Source: Peptostreptococcus porci (lineage in GTDB: Bacteria > Bacillota > Clostridia > Peptostreptococcales > Peptostreptococcaceae). Taken from it: 64,000 nucleotides of DNA. Below are positions 56,033-64,000 of the stretch, piece after piece (position 1 is the first letter of the stretch; each line of letters begins with the position of its first letter). Below the pieces are notes generated by a model. It was not told where the DNA came from. It ran no database searches and was given only the letters and a program-made list of their open reading frames with translations. The DNA lies in the NCBI RefSeq assembly GCF_009695815.1, contig NZ_VUNE01000004.1, positions 227,781-291,780 of the forward strand, read 5' to 3'. A program made the position numbers and the translations under genes.

Positions 56033-57919
56033 TTAATCATATGATATCTTGCGATGGATGTTGGTCTGATATCTTCTCTTTATCAATATATACAAAATAA
56101 CCTCTATAAAAATGTATATGCCACTACATATTACAGCCAATCCAGTGTAGGAGGTCAATGTATAGCTGTTGATTAAAATTACAAATATCAATGACACTGC
56201 GAATGAAGTTACGAAAGGCAAAATAAATATCCATCTCAACGTACTTGCCAAAATATCGTCTAATTCCTCTCTTTTTAATCCCATTTTCATCATTATGCCG
56301 TATTTTTTGACATCCTCATCTATTGAAGAATTTAGCCTAGAATAGAGAATACTCGCTATTCCAATTAAAAACGACACACATAGGATGCTACCGACATATG
56401 AAATTAATTTTCTTGTAAGATTTTCGATGTTGTATAATTCGTAGTATGAAATCAAAGTCTCTTTTTTCTGGTCAAATCCCACCTCATTTTTTAATTTATC
56501 AAAATCCTTAGTTTTGATAACCTTTTGTTTTTTCTGTTCAAAGGCATATATCTTATCTTTAACTAGGAGTTTGGAGATTTCGGGGTATTCTTTATCGGAA
56601 ACGACTGTGATACTTGTAAAGTATCCCGACAAAGCTATTACTCTCTTATCTGAACCTTTTTCTTTGTCGATGTTATGATTGACCAATATATCTCGCACTT
56701 TATCAAATAAAACAGGATTGTCTTTACCGTTAACTCCAACCAAGAAATACTCATTATCTGAAAGGCTTATTTTATCTCTTTTTAGAAAATCAGAAATAGA
56801 GTTGTACATGGTGTTTGATAGAATAATATGTCTTTCTGTTCTAACTGTGCTTTTTAGCATCGAATACGATACTGTAAGTTTTTTAAAATTGTCTGTTTCC
56901 TCTAGCTTTTTTGCGATTATTTGCTCCCTTTTATCCTTATATTCTTCTGACTTATTCTCCCAATTTGCATACATATATGAGTATGGAATGACCTTTTTTG
57001 TATCCTTGTCAGCATTGATGGGTGCTCCAATAATATATATAAAAGATGTTAGAATTATACAGAATAATATTGTGGCACCAGTCATTGTTTTGATATTGGA
57101 ATTTATCTTATATTTAAAGCTACTAATCTTTATCAGATTATTTTTTTTGTAAATATTTCCATTTTTTTTCAATACGAAATGGTAAACAGTGAAGATAAGA
57201 TAGAAAACAAAGTAAAATATACTTATAAAAGATAATAGCTCCAGTATATAAATGAATGAAAAGTACGCCTCTATAATATGGAAATATATAGTAGGGGGCA
57301 AAATAATTATTAGTGCTACCATAGAATGTAAGAAATAATTCTTTTCGGCAATCTCCTTTTTCTTTAGTAGGTCTAACACATTTTTTTTTCTTAAAATTAT
57401 TGGTGAAATTAATGATATAGCCAAGAATAATCCGCCCATCATCACAAGCGTTCGTATCAACGCTATAATCGGAAGATAAAAGCTTAGCTCCAATCCCTCT
57501 ATCAAGGTTTGTGCAATCATCAAAAATAATTTTGAAAATATAATCCCCATAACTATTCCAATAGATAATGCGAATGCCGAAATTATGATATTTTCAAGAA
57601 AAATCAACCTATTAAATTGTCTTTTGCTCGTTCCTATAATATTTAGGATTGCAAATTGCCTACTTCTATTTCTCAAAAAGTTACCAACTGAATACAAAGT
57701 TAGAACAAACGAGAATATCATAGATATTATATTTGCCAAAAATAATATAATCCCTATTGAGGCGCTATCTTCCACAATTTTTAATGCTGGATGATTCGCC
57801 AATGTCGAGAATAGAAAGAATATTAGCACAGAAAATACGCAACTTAAAAAATGGTATAAATATGTCTTAAAATCTCTTTTTATATTGTTATATGCAAAGC
57901 TAAATAATGTCAATTTCAT
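56033..57919 (-). CDS. BceB-type ABC permease
   Basis: Membrane subunit of a Bce-type system that protects against cell-wall antibiotics. About ten helices with a large outside domain (roughly residues 290-500) between the seventh and eighth, the hallmark of BceB. Start taken at ATG 57919, 628 aa; an in-frame TTG nine bases upstream overlaps the ribosome site GGAGGTG. The start region overlaps the end of the ATPase gene by about 20 bases. The outside domain is a little short for BceB, so the recognised peptide is unknown. Confidence 0.87.
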   Translation of the reverse strand: MKLTLFSFAYNNIKRDFKTYLYHFLSCVFSVLIFFLFSTLANHPALKIVEDSASIGIILFLANIISMIFSFVLTLYSVGNFLRNRSRQFAILNIIGTSKRQFNRLIFLENIIISAFALSIGIVMGIIFSKLFLMIAQTLIEGLELSFYLPIIALIRTLVMMGGLFLAISLISPIILRKKNVLDLLKKKEIAEKNYFLHSMVALIIILPPTIYFHIIEAYFSFIYILELLSFISIFYFVFYLIFTVYHFVLKKNGNIYKKNNLIKISSFKYKINSNIKTMTGATILFCIILTSFIYIIGAPINADKDTKKVIPYSYMYANWENKSEEYKDKREQIIAKKLEETDNFKKLTVSYSMLKSTVRTERHIILSNTMYNSISDFLKRDKISLSDNEYFLVGVNGKDNPVLFDKVRDILVNHNIDKEKGSDKRVIALSGYFTSITVVSDKEYPEISKLLVKDKIYAFEQKKQKVIKTKDFDKLKNEVGFDQKKETLISYYELYNIENLTRKLISYVGSILCVSFLIGIASILYSRLNSSIDEDVKKYGIMMKMGLKREELDDILASTLRWIFILPFVTSFAVSLIFVILINSYTLTSYTGLAVICSGIYIFIEVILYILIKRRYQTNIHRKISYD

Positions 57920-58655
57920 CACCTCCAAGCAAGCTCATAGTGTTTAATATTTCCCTTTGATAAGCTCTTTTGTCGCCTTTATCGATTATTTGCTGATATA
58001 TGCTTCCATCCTTTATTATGTATGTTCTATCTGATGAAGCTGCTATATTTGGGTCATGAGTTACCATAATGATTGTAACCTTTAGAGAATCATTTAGCTT
58101 TTTAAAAAGTCTCATAACATCCTTTGCTGATTTGGAATCTAAATTACCAGTGGGCTCATCTGCAAGCAAAATTGACGGATTGTTTATCACGGCTCTTGCT
58201 ATGGCGACTCTCTGTGACTGTCCTCCTGAAATTTCGTATGTTCTTTTATTCAGGATGTGATCTATTCCCAGAAATTTGCTAATATTTTCTAGCTTTTTGT
58301 TCATTTCTTTCAATGGTATATTGCTCAGAGTAAGAGGAAGAATAATATTTTCTCCAACGGTTAGTGTGTTAATCAAGTTAAATTGCTGAAATACAAACCC
58401 CAGCTCCGTTCTTCTAAATGCTGATAACTGATTATCGTTCATTTTGTATGGATTTTTTCCTGCTATTAAAACACTTCCACCAGAAGGTTTGTCAATGGTT
58501 GATATGGTATTAAGAAATGTGCTTTTTCCACTTCCACTAGGACCCATTATGGCTATAAATTCGCCCTCATATACCTCCATGTTAATGTCTTTTAATGCCC
58601 TGAATGACACTGTGCTCTTGTATGTTTTTTCTAAATTTGAAACCTTTAATATCAT
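57900..58655 (-). CDS. BceA-type ABC ATPase
   Basis: Walker A GPSGSGKST, Q-loop VFQQFNLI, signature [14 protein letters not shown], Walker B LLADEPTGNLD and H-loop VTHD. 251 aa. Partner of the BceB-type permease. Transcribed after the two-component genes with a terminator and own promoter region in between. Confidence 0.93.
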   Translation of the reverse strand: MILKVSNLEKTYKSTVSFRALKDINMEVYEGEFIAIMGPSGSGKSTFLNTISTIDKPSGGSVLIAGKNPYKMNDNQLSAFRRTELGFVFQQFNLINTLTVGENIILPLTLSNIPLKEMNKKLENISKFLGIDHILNKRTYEISGGQSQRVAIARAVINNPSILLADEPTGNLDSKSAKDVMRLFKKLNDSLKVTIIMVTHDPNIAASSDRTYIIKDGSIYQQIIDKGDKRAYQREILNTMSLLGGDEIDII

Positions 58656-58750
58656 ATTTTCACTCCTTATTTAGTATTAGTTTATTATAAAAGTTAGGAA
58701 AATCTATTTCCTTGTATAACTATCTCTAACTATATTCTAGCAAGTGTGGG
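58656..58750 (-). promoter_or_regulatory. Upstream region of the bceAB-type operon
   Basis: Minus strand TATAAT lies just upstream of the start. Inverted GTTAG...CTAAC arms (58693-58697 and 58726-58730) flank a GGAAA..TTTCC pair and could be the response-regulator box. Low certainty. Confidence 0.35.
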
Positions 58751-58755
58751 CTAAA

Positions 58756-58808
58756 ATAAAAATCCGTAAATATTACTCAAACTTACATTTTTGTAATGTT
58801 TACGGATT
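58756..58808 (-). terminator. Terminator of the bceRS-type operon
   Basis: Arms AATCCGTAAACATTAC and GTAATATTTACGGATT (minus strand) followed by TTTTATTTTAG, 8 bases past the kinase stop. Confidence 0.8.
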
Positions 58809-58815
58809 ACGAAAG

Positions 58816-59811
58816 CTAATTATAAAATTTAATCGTTATACACGTTCCTTTGTTTACTTTGGATTTTATGTCTAAATCATGTCCGAGATAGTCGGATATT
58901 CTCTTTACTATATACAGACCTATCCCACTTGAATCAGCATTATTTCTACCATTTTTACCAACATAAAATAACTCAAAAACATTTTTTAAATCTGCATTTT
59001 CTATACCAATGCCTTCATCGATTATAGACAACTGTACTTCATTTTCTATTTTTATTGCCTTTATTGTCACCGTCTGTCCATAGTAGCTGTACTTAATAGC
59101 ATTTGTAAGCAGTTGATGAATCATCAGCTTTAACCATTTGGAATCGGTGTACACATAGATACTATCATCAATATCAAGCTTTGGATAGATATGCGATGCT
59201 ATAAAATAGTCTTTTAAAGAATTGATGTTATCCTTACAAATGTTGATTAATAGGATTTTTTCAGATACAAAATCACTTTTGAAATCCTCCAATCTATAGA
59301 TGTCGACTATCTGATTTAAATTATATTGAATTGTGTCGAGATTTCTTTTTATCTTTTTATAGTCATCAAGTCCTCTATGATTTTCACAAATTAATTTTAA
59401 CACAGACAACGGCGTTTTCATTTGATGGATAAATCTATAGATCATTATCTTTTGTAATTTTCTATCATGTTTTATTTCCGTTTCCCTATTGCCATTATTG
59501 AGTATAAATTCATTAATCATCAAATTGTAGATTTTTTCCAGTGTGCTTCTTGGCTCCCGTATCCAATAATCATCTATAATCTCACTCTTTAGAAGGAATT
59601 TATCATATACTCTAATATTTTTATAATATCTAATAGATAAATGTATAATCATCATAGAAAACACTAAGAAGCTGAAGTAAAAAATTTCTCCGATCCAGAT
59701 GCCCTTTATATAAAACAAGGCTCCAAAAAAAAGCACATGAGTTAAAAGAATAGTTAAGAGAAGCGGAACATTATCTATGATAAATATTTTGAATGCTTTT
59801 TTATTTCTCAT
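58816..59811 (-). CDS. BceS-type intramembrane-sensing histidine kinase
   Basis: 331 aa. Two closely spaced helices (about residues 14-32 and 38-58) with almost no outside loop, so it senses through the ABC permease and not on its own. H-box FIHQMKTPLSVLK, N-box LLTNAIKYS, G-boxes DEGIGI and SSGIGLYI. Overlaps the regulator gene by 11 bases. Confidence 0.93.
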   Translation of the reverse strand: MRNKKAFKIFIIDNVPLLLTILLTHVLFFGALFYIKGIWIGEIFYFSFLVFSMMIIHLSIRYYKNIRVYDKFLLKSEIIDDYWIREPRSTLEKIYNLMINEFILNNGNRETEIKHDRKLQKIMIYRFIHQMKTPLSVLKLICENHRGLDDYKKIKRNLDTIQYNLNQIVDIYRLEDFKSDFVSEKILLINICKDNINSLKDYFIASHIYPKLDIDDSIYVYTDSKWLKLMIHQLLTNAIKYSYYGQTVTIKAIKIENEVQLSIIDEGIGIENADLKNVFELFYVGKNGRNNADSSGIGLYIVKRISDYLGHDLDIKSKVNKGTCITIKFYN

Positions 59812-60487
59812 ATTCCACCTTGTATCCCATACCTCTTACAGTAACTACCTTTAATTTAGAATTCAAAACCGTGAGCTTCTTTCGAACTCTACTAACAGTA
59901 ACATTTAGAGTGTTTTCTTCAACAAATAGATCGCTATCCCAGATTTCTGATAGTATTTTTTCTCTATCAACCACATTTGGATAATTGTCAAATAGCACTC
60001 CTATCAGTATTGCTTCATTTTTTGCTAAATCGACTTGTTTATCTCTGCATATCAATGTAAATCTTGATTTGTTGAATGTACAATCTCCACAGTCGGACCT
60101 ACTTTCGTTGTTTGCATATTCCCCGTATGTTCTTCTAAGCTGAGAGTTTATTTTTGCAAGTAGCAAGTCATAAGAAAATGGTTTTGTGATATAGTCGTCT
60201 CCTCCACTCATTATTGCTCTAACCTGATCATAATCTTCTGTTCTAGCAGATGTAAATATGATTGGCACTTTCGATATTTTTCGGATTTCACCGCACCAGT
60301 AGAATCCGTCATAATATGGTATGTTGATATCTAATAAAACTAGGTTTGGATTACAATCCTCGATAAATCCATTTACATTTTTAAAATCATCACAAATAAA
60401 AACCTCGAAATCGTATCTTGTAAGGTGCTCGCTTACAATGTTTGCTAAATCTGAATCATCTTCAATAATACATATTTTATATGTCAT
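59801..60487 (-). CDS. BceR-type response regulator (OmpR family)
   Basis: Receiver domain with acidic pocket EDD near residue 8 and phospho-acceptor Asp in LVLLDINIPYYDG (about residue 53), followed by a winged-helix DNA-binding domain (VSRVRKKLTV near residue 200). 228 aa. First gene of the operon; probably activates the ABC genes downstream. Confidence 0.94.
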   Translation of the reverse strand: MTYKICIIEDDSDLANIVSEHLTRYDFEVFICDDFKNVNGFIEDCNPNLVLLDINIPYYDGFYWCGEIRKISKVPIIFTSARTEDYDQVRAIMSGGDDYITKPFSYDLLLAKINSQLRRTYGEYANNESRSDCGDCTFNKSRFTLICRDKQVDLAKNEAILIGVLFDNYPNVVDREKILSEIWDSDLFVEENTLNVTVSRVRKKLTVLNSKLKVVTVRGMGYKVEYEK

Positions 60488-60550
60488 AATTACCTCCCAT
60501 AGTTTTTAGAGATTTGTACACTCTACTTTTTTACGCTATTGTTAACAACG

Positions 60551-60579
60551 ATTATAGCACAGTGATTCAATCAATTCAA
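60551..60579 (-). promoter_or_regulatory. Promoter of the response regulator operon
   Basis: Minus strand: TTGAAT (60579-60574), 17-base spacer, TATAAT (60556-60551). Confidence 0.7.
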
Positions 60580-60692
60580 TCGATTATAATTCAAACACCA
60601 GTATTTCAATGACTATAAAGGGATATCACAGAATATTATTTTTGATGCTCGAGAAACAGATAAATTTTATTAAATATAATTACCTTTAGTTA

Positions 60693-60721
60693 TTGATACT
60701 AGTGTGTATATGGAATATAAT
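60693..60721 (+). promoter_or_regulatory. pepT promoter
   Basis: TTGATA (60693-60698), 17-base spacer, TATAAT (60716-60721), 36 bases before the start. Confidence 0.7.
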
Positions 60722-60756
60722 AAAGTTGTCACATAATTTTTTGGGAGGTTTATATT

Positions 60757-61986
60757 ATGAGAGAAAAGGTTTTAGAAAGATTTTTGAATTATGTATCAAT
60801 TGATACCGAGTCAGATCCAAACTCAGAATGCTGTCCATCCACACAAAAGCAGTTTGATTTGGCGAATGTTTTAAAGGAAGAGCTAGAAGAGCTAGGATTG
60901 GTTGATATTTCACTGGATGAAAAATGCTACTTAATGGCAAAGCTACCTGCTAATGTTGAAGGAATTAGTCCTATTGGATTTATTTCACATATGGACACAA
61001 GTCCTGATATAACAGGTAAAAATGTAAGACCGAGAATAATTGAAAATTATGATGGAAAAGATATTGTCCTTAATGAAGAAAAGGGAATTGTCACTACTGT
61101 AGAGGATTATCCGGAAATTCAAGAATTTAAAGGTCAGACAATAATAGTAACAGATGGAAATACTTTATTAGGTGCTGATGACAAGGCTGGTATAGCTGAA
61201 ATACTAACAGGTATTGAATATCTAGTAAAACACCCTGAAATTAAGCACGGAGATATTATGGTTGGATTCACTCCAGATGAAGAAATCGGAAGAGGTGCCG
61301 ACTTTTTTGATGTTGAGAAGTTCGGAGCAAAGTATGCGTATACATTTGATGGCGGCGAAATGGGCGAACTGGAATATGAAAACTTTAATGCGGCTGCAGC
61401 GACTGTAAAAATTCAAGGAAGAAACGTACATCCGGGATTTGCAAAGGACAAAATGATAAACTCTATGTATATAGCTTCTGAAATAATGAGTGCTTTTCCT
61501 GTGTGCGAAAGACCTGAAACAACTGAAGGCTATGAAGGCTTTTACCATTTAAATACAATGGAAGGCAATGTTGAAGAAACTGTAATGAATTATATTATTC
61601 GTGATCATAATATGGACATTTTCAACAAGAGAAAAGAGTTTTTTGAAAAAACGATAGAAGTAATATCTAAAAAGTACAATGGAAGAGTATCTGTTGAAAT
61701 AGTTGATAGCTACTACAATATGAGAGAAATAGTTGAAAAGAATATGTTTGTAGTAGATATAGCTGTCGATTCTATGAAGGATATTGGAGTTGAACCAAAG
61801 GTCATTCCTATTAGAGGAGGTACTGATGGTGCAAGATTGTCATTTATGGGACTACCTTGTCCAAATCTTTTTGCCGGTGGAATAAATTTCCATGGAAGAA
61901 ACGAGCTTGTAAGCGTGGAAGCATTGGAAGCAGGAGCGAAGCTATTAGTTAGAATTGCAGAAAAATACGCAGAGCTAAAGCTGTAA
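60757..61986 (+). CDS. pepT: Peptidase T (tripeptidase)
   Basis: M20 zinc aminopeptidase that releases the N-terminal residue of tripeptides in the cytoplasm. Metal and catalytic motifs: GFISHMDTSPD, LLGADDKAGIAEI, TPDEEIGRGAD, FDGGEMGE and the C-terminal NLFAGGINFHGRNE. 409 aa, standard length. Start follows TGGGAGGTTTATATT. Single gene. Confidence 0.97.
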   Translation: MREKVLERFLNYVSIDTESDPNSECCPSTQKQFDLANVLKEELEELGLVDISLDEKCYLMAKLPANVEGISPIGFISHMDTSPDITGKNVRPRIIENYDGKDIVLNEEKGIVTTVEDYPEIQEFKGQTIIVTDGNTLLGADDKAGIAEILTGIEYLVKHPEIKHGDIMVGFTPDEEIGRGADFFDVEKFGAKYAYTFDGGEMGELEYENFNAAAATVKIQGRNVHPGFAKDKMINSMYIASEIMSAFPVCERPETTEGYEGFYHLNTMEGNVEETVMNYIIRDHNMDIFNKRKEFFEKTIEVISKKYNGRVSVEIVDSYYNMREIVEKNMFVVDIAVDSMKDIGVEPKVIPIRGGTDGARLSFMGLPCPNLFAGGINFHGRNELVSVEALEAGAKLLVRIAEKYAELKL

Positions 61987-62008
61987 TTTTTATGAAAATG
62001 AGTTATTT

Positions 62009-62045
62009 GGGGAGCCATTATGGTATCCCCATTTATTTTAATGAT
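62009..62045 (+). terminator. Weak terminator after pepT
   Basis: GGGGAGCCATTATGGTATCCCC hairpin followed by ATTTATTTTAATG; the T-run is broken. Confidence 0.5.
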
Positions 62046-62105
62046 AAATTTGATAGTGCAGTACAATAGGTTAAAAAATAGTTTATTATTTTATTGTCGT
62101 TTCGT

Positions 62106-62134
62106 TTGTTTTCTTTATTGGGTAGTGGTATACT
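62106..62134 (+). promoter_or_regulatory. Promoter of the EamA-type gene
   Basis: TTGTTT (62106-62111), 17-base spacer, TATACT (62129-62134). Confidence 0.6.
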
Positions 62135-62170
62135 ATTCATTAAGATTATAAAGAAAGGTTATTATTATAT

Positions 62171-63046
62171 ATGAGTAAAAAAGTGCAAATGAATTTATTT
62201 TGTATATTAACTATTTTGTTTTGGGCAATTGCCTTTCCTCTTTCAAAGGTTGCTTTACAGTATTTCTCCACAAATTCCTTAGGATTTTTAAGAGTTTGTA
62301 TTGCTTCTGTGGCACTTCTAATAATAAACAAATTGAATGGCGGAGGAGTACCCAAGAAAAAGGATTTGGGATGGTTTTTATTATCGGGTGCGTGCGGTTT
62401 TGGAATTTATCTGTTCACATTTAATAGAGGTATGCTGACATTAACATCTGCATCATCTAGTATTGTGATTGCGATAACACCTGTTTTAACTGCAGTTGCG
62501 GCACACTATCTTTACGGTGAAAGAATAAATGTGATCGGATGGACGACACTGATAACAGCTTTTATTGGAGTGGCAATAATGATGCTATGGGATGGCGTGC
62601 TATCCATAAATCCCGGTATATTTTGGACACTGGGAGCAGCAGTAGTATTCTGTGCGTACAATATTCTTAATAGAAAGCTGTCGAAAATGGGATATAAGGC
62701 TACGGAAATAGTTACATATAGTATGATTTCGTCAATATTGGTGCTGTCTCCTTTTTCTGTTCAAGGTATAAGAGAACTTTCAAATGTCAGCCCATATTAT
62801 CTGGCTGTATTGTTTACTATGGGTATTTTGAGCAGTGCGTTAGCGTATTTCTTTTGGAGCAAGGCTCTTAGCATGACTGAAAATACCAGCGATGTGACTA
62901 ATTATGGATTTTTAACACCATTCGTCGCCACCTTGATGGGATCTCTGATATTGTCAGAAGTTCCTAGCTTGGGAACTGTTATAGGTGGAAGTGTTATAAT
63001 TGTAAGCATAGTAATATTTAGTAAAAAAGGCAAGGTGAAATCTTGA
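62171..63046 (+). CDS. EamA/DMT-family transporter
   Basis: Ten-helix drug/metabolite superfamily carrier made of two EamA repeats (residues about 5-140 and 150-285). Typical segments: AFPLSKVALQYFS, ITPVLTAVAAHYLYGERIN and the second-repeat FLTPFVATLMGSLILSE. 291 aa. Substrate unknown; amino-acid or metabolite export is common. The queT promoter overlaps its 3' end. Confidence 0.9.
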   Translation: MSKKVQMNLFCILTILFWAIAFPLSKVALQYFSTNSLGFLRVCIASVALLIINKLNGGGVPKKKDLGWFLLSGACGFGIYLFTFNRGMLTLTSASSSIVIAITPVLTAVAAHYLYGERINVIGWTTLITAFIGVAIMMLWDGVLSINPGIFWTLGAAVVFCAYNILNRKLSKMGYKATEIVTYSMISSILVLSPFSVQGIRELSNVSPYYLAVLFTMGILSSALAYFFWSKALSMTENTSDVTNYGFLTPFVATLMGSLILSEVPSLGTVIGGSVIIVSIVIFSKKGKVKS

Positions 63047-63071
63047 CAAAGTATTGAAATACCTATATAAT
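63043..63071 (+). promoter_or_regulatory. queT promoter
   Basis: TTGACA (63043-63048), 17-base spacer, TATAAT (63066-63071), a full consensus pair. The -35 overlaps the stop codon of the transporter gene upstream. Confidence 0.85.
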
Positions 63072-63091
63072 GTAATGGTATTTTATCGATA

Positions 63092-63127
63092 CAGAGTTTT
63101 CTTGTCACCTACTTAAAAAACAAGGGT
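63092..63127 (+). promoter_or_regulatory. Probable preQ1-I riboswitch aptamer
   Basis: Short stem-loop (GAGT / ACTT) whose loop CTTG pairs with CAAG after the A-tract (TTAAAAAACAAGGG), with a CACC segment in the loop: the pseudoknot layout of preQ1 class I aptamers. The P1 stem is unusually weak. Position just after a consensus promoter and before a terminator and queT supports the call. Confidence 0.6.
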
Positions 63128-63131
63128 TTAA

Positions 63132-63182
63132 TAAACAATGTTTATTATCTGCGTTCTCATTTTGGTGAGGGCGCAGTTTTTT
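63132..63182 (+). terminator. Expression-platform hairpins before queT
   Basis: TAATAAAC / GTTTATTA hairpin (63131-63150) followed by TGCGTTCTCA / TGAGGGCGCA (63151-63176) and T6. Premature termination when preQ1 is bound is the expected logic. Confidence 0.75.
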
Positions 63183-63248
63183 AATGATGAGAAAATATTT
63201 GTTGCATGGTAATAACAAATATATAAAATCATTAGGAGGATTAGTTTT

Positions 63249-63737
63249 ATGAAATTTAGTTTTGATAGCAGTTCGATTGCCAAACAGGCGATGGTAGCGG
63301 CTCTTTATGCAGTTTTAACTTGGGCAATACCGTCACTATCATATGGTCCAATTCAGTTTAGAGTATCTGAAATTATGACCTTATTGGCATTTTACAATCC
63401 ACAGTATGTAATTGGATTGACTGTTGGATGTGCAATAGCCAATTTGTTTTCTTCTCTAGGCGCAATAGATATATTCGTTGGAACATTGGCATCGTTTTTG
63501 GCTTTATTTGCAATGAGCAAAATTAAAAATATTTGGATTGCATCGCTGATGCCAGCCTTATCAGCAATTATAATTGGAGCAGAAATAGTGTTGGTTTCTC
63601 CAGAGCCAGTTTCATACTTTTTAATTACTGGACAGATTATGATATCGGAGCTGATAATAGTTACTGGATGTGGTGTTGTGTTATTTAAAATACTAGAGAA
63701 AAATAAGCAATTCAGTAGAGTCGTACTTGAAGCATAA
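63249..63737 (+). CDS. queT: QueT-family queuosine-precursor transporter
   Basis: Substrate-binding (S) subunit of an ECF importer for queuosine precursors such as preQ1. Five or so helices in 162 aa; family segments AMVAALYAVLTWAIP, GPIQFRVSEIMTLLAFYNP and GLTVGCAIANLFSSLGAIDI. It would work with ECF ATPases and EcfT encoded elsewhere. The riboswitch-like leader supports the assignment. Start follows TAGGAGGATTAGTTTT. Confidence 0.92.
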   Translation: MKFSFDSSSIAKQAMVAALYAVLTWAIPSLSYGPIQFRVSEIMTLLAFYNPQYVIGLTVGCAIANLFSSLGAIDIFVGTLASFLALFAMSKIKNIWIASLMPALSAIIIGAEIVLVSPEPVSYFLITGQIMISELIIVTGCGVVLFKILEKNKQFSRVVLEA

Positions 63738-63828
63738 TATATTTTTGTTTGAGTATTTAATTATAATGTAGTATGATTAAAAATTTATAGCGTAGTATTA
63801 TATCTAAGTATATGATACAAAAATAAGG

Positions 63829-63875
63829 AAGGACAGTGTGTTATTTCAATGGATAATACATTGTCCTTTATAATT
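63829..63875 (+). terminator. Terminator after queT
   Basis: AAGGACAGTGT / ACATTGTCCTT stem with a long loop, then TATAATTTTAT. One mismatch in the stem. Confidence 0.65.
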
Positions 63876-63880
63876 TTATA

Positions 63881-63960
63881 GGGACGTGTCCCAGTTGAGC
63901 TCGCAAAGCGTGCGAAACAATAAACCACCCGCTATGCGGGTGCGCGACAGATGTTATACA
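63881..63960. repeat. GC-rich hairpin array at window edge, possible mobile-element end
   Basis: Three hairpins in 70 bases: GGGACGTGTCCC, TCGCAAAGCGTGCGA and CACCCGCTATGCGGGTG, far more GC-rich than the surroundings. The last one resembles hairpins found at the ends of IS200/IS605-type elements or REP sequences. No transposase is visible before the window ends. Confidence 0.4.
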
Positions 63961-64000
63961 AAAAAATCACCATTCCATAGTATAATTGAATTGTTCAAGC

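Overview
The window is AT-rich DNA of a low-GC, strictly anaerobic member of the Bacillota, most likely Clostridia. Evidence: consensus sigma-A promoters and strong AGGAGG ribosome sites, T-box control of serS, a large Bacillus-type SRP RNA placed before dnaX-ybaB-recR, [FeFe]-hydrogenase maturases, a class I hybrid cluster protein, and a 33-gene tRNA cluster. The genus cannot be fixed from sequence alone; a Peptostreptococcales-like oral or gut anaerobe is a guess.

Layout. 0.2-5.7 kb: hydE-hydG-hydF, then hcp behind a palindrome suited to an activator. 5.8-11.5 kb: a 60-codon peptide gene with an ABC exporter pair, a MscS channel, a thioredoxin-fold protein, a DUF1904-like protein, a cation efflux carrier and ogt. 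11.8-23.4 kb: a surface polysaccharide locus (PssD/PssE-like pair, GT4, Wzx flippase, a GT32-polymerase fusion, GT2, Wzz/kinase/phosphatase module, initiating sugar transferase, LCP ligase). 23.5-33.3 kb: an orphan ABC ATPase, T-box-serS, tadA, tRNA-Ser, NhaC-type antiporter, SRP RNA, dnaX-ybaB-recR and a diacylglycerol glucosyltransferase-like gene. 33.4-37.2 kb: an autoregulated TetR gene with a MacB-like ATPase and FtsX-like permease. 37.3-40.95 kb: the tRNA cluster, which contains a segmental duplication and five copies of a 117-bp repeat. 41-42.8 kb: a metallophosphoesterase, tRNA-Arg(CCT) and a 33-codon mini-gene with its own promoter. 43.3-54.5 kb: a maltose/alpha-glucan locus (ROK kinase, LacI regulator, ABC importer, GH65 phosphorylase, GH13 glucosidase, beta-phosphoglucomutase, MsmX-type ATPase). 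54.6-60.5 kb: two unknown proteins, tRNA-Arg(TCG) and a Bce-type antimicrobial-peptide sensing and detoxification module. 60.7-64 kb: pepT, an EamA transporter, queT behind a probable preQ1 riboswitch, and GC-rich hairpins at the window edge.

How the parts work together. Imported maltodextrins are trimmed by the GH13 enzyme, and maltose is split by GH65 phosphorolysis to glucose plus beta-glucose-1-phosphate. PgmB and the ROK kinase convert these to glucose-6-phosphate. TadA makes inosine in the tRNA-Arg(ACG) encoded in the cluster. The serS T-box specifier UCU can be met by the tRNA-Ser(GGA) encoded just downstream. The least explained items are the repeat element in the duplicated tRNA cluster, the two mini-genes at 5.9 and 42.7 kb, and the GT32-polymerase fusion.
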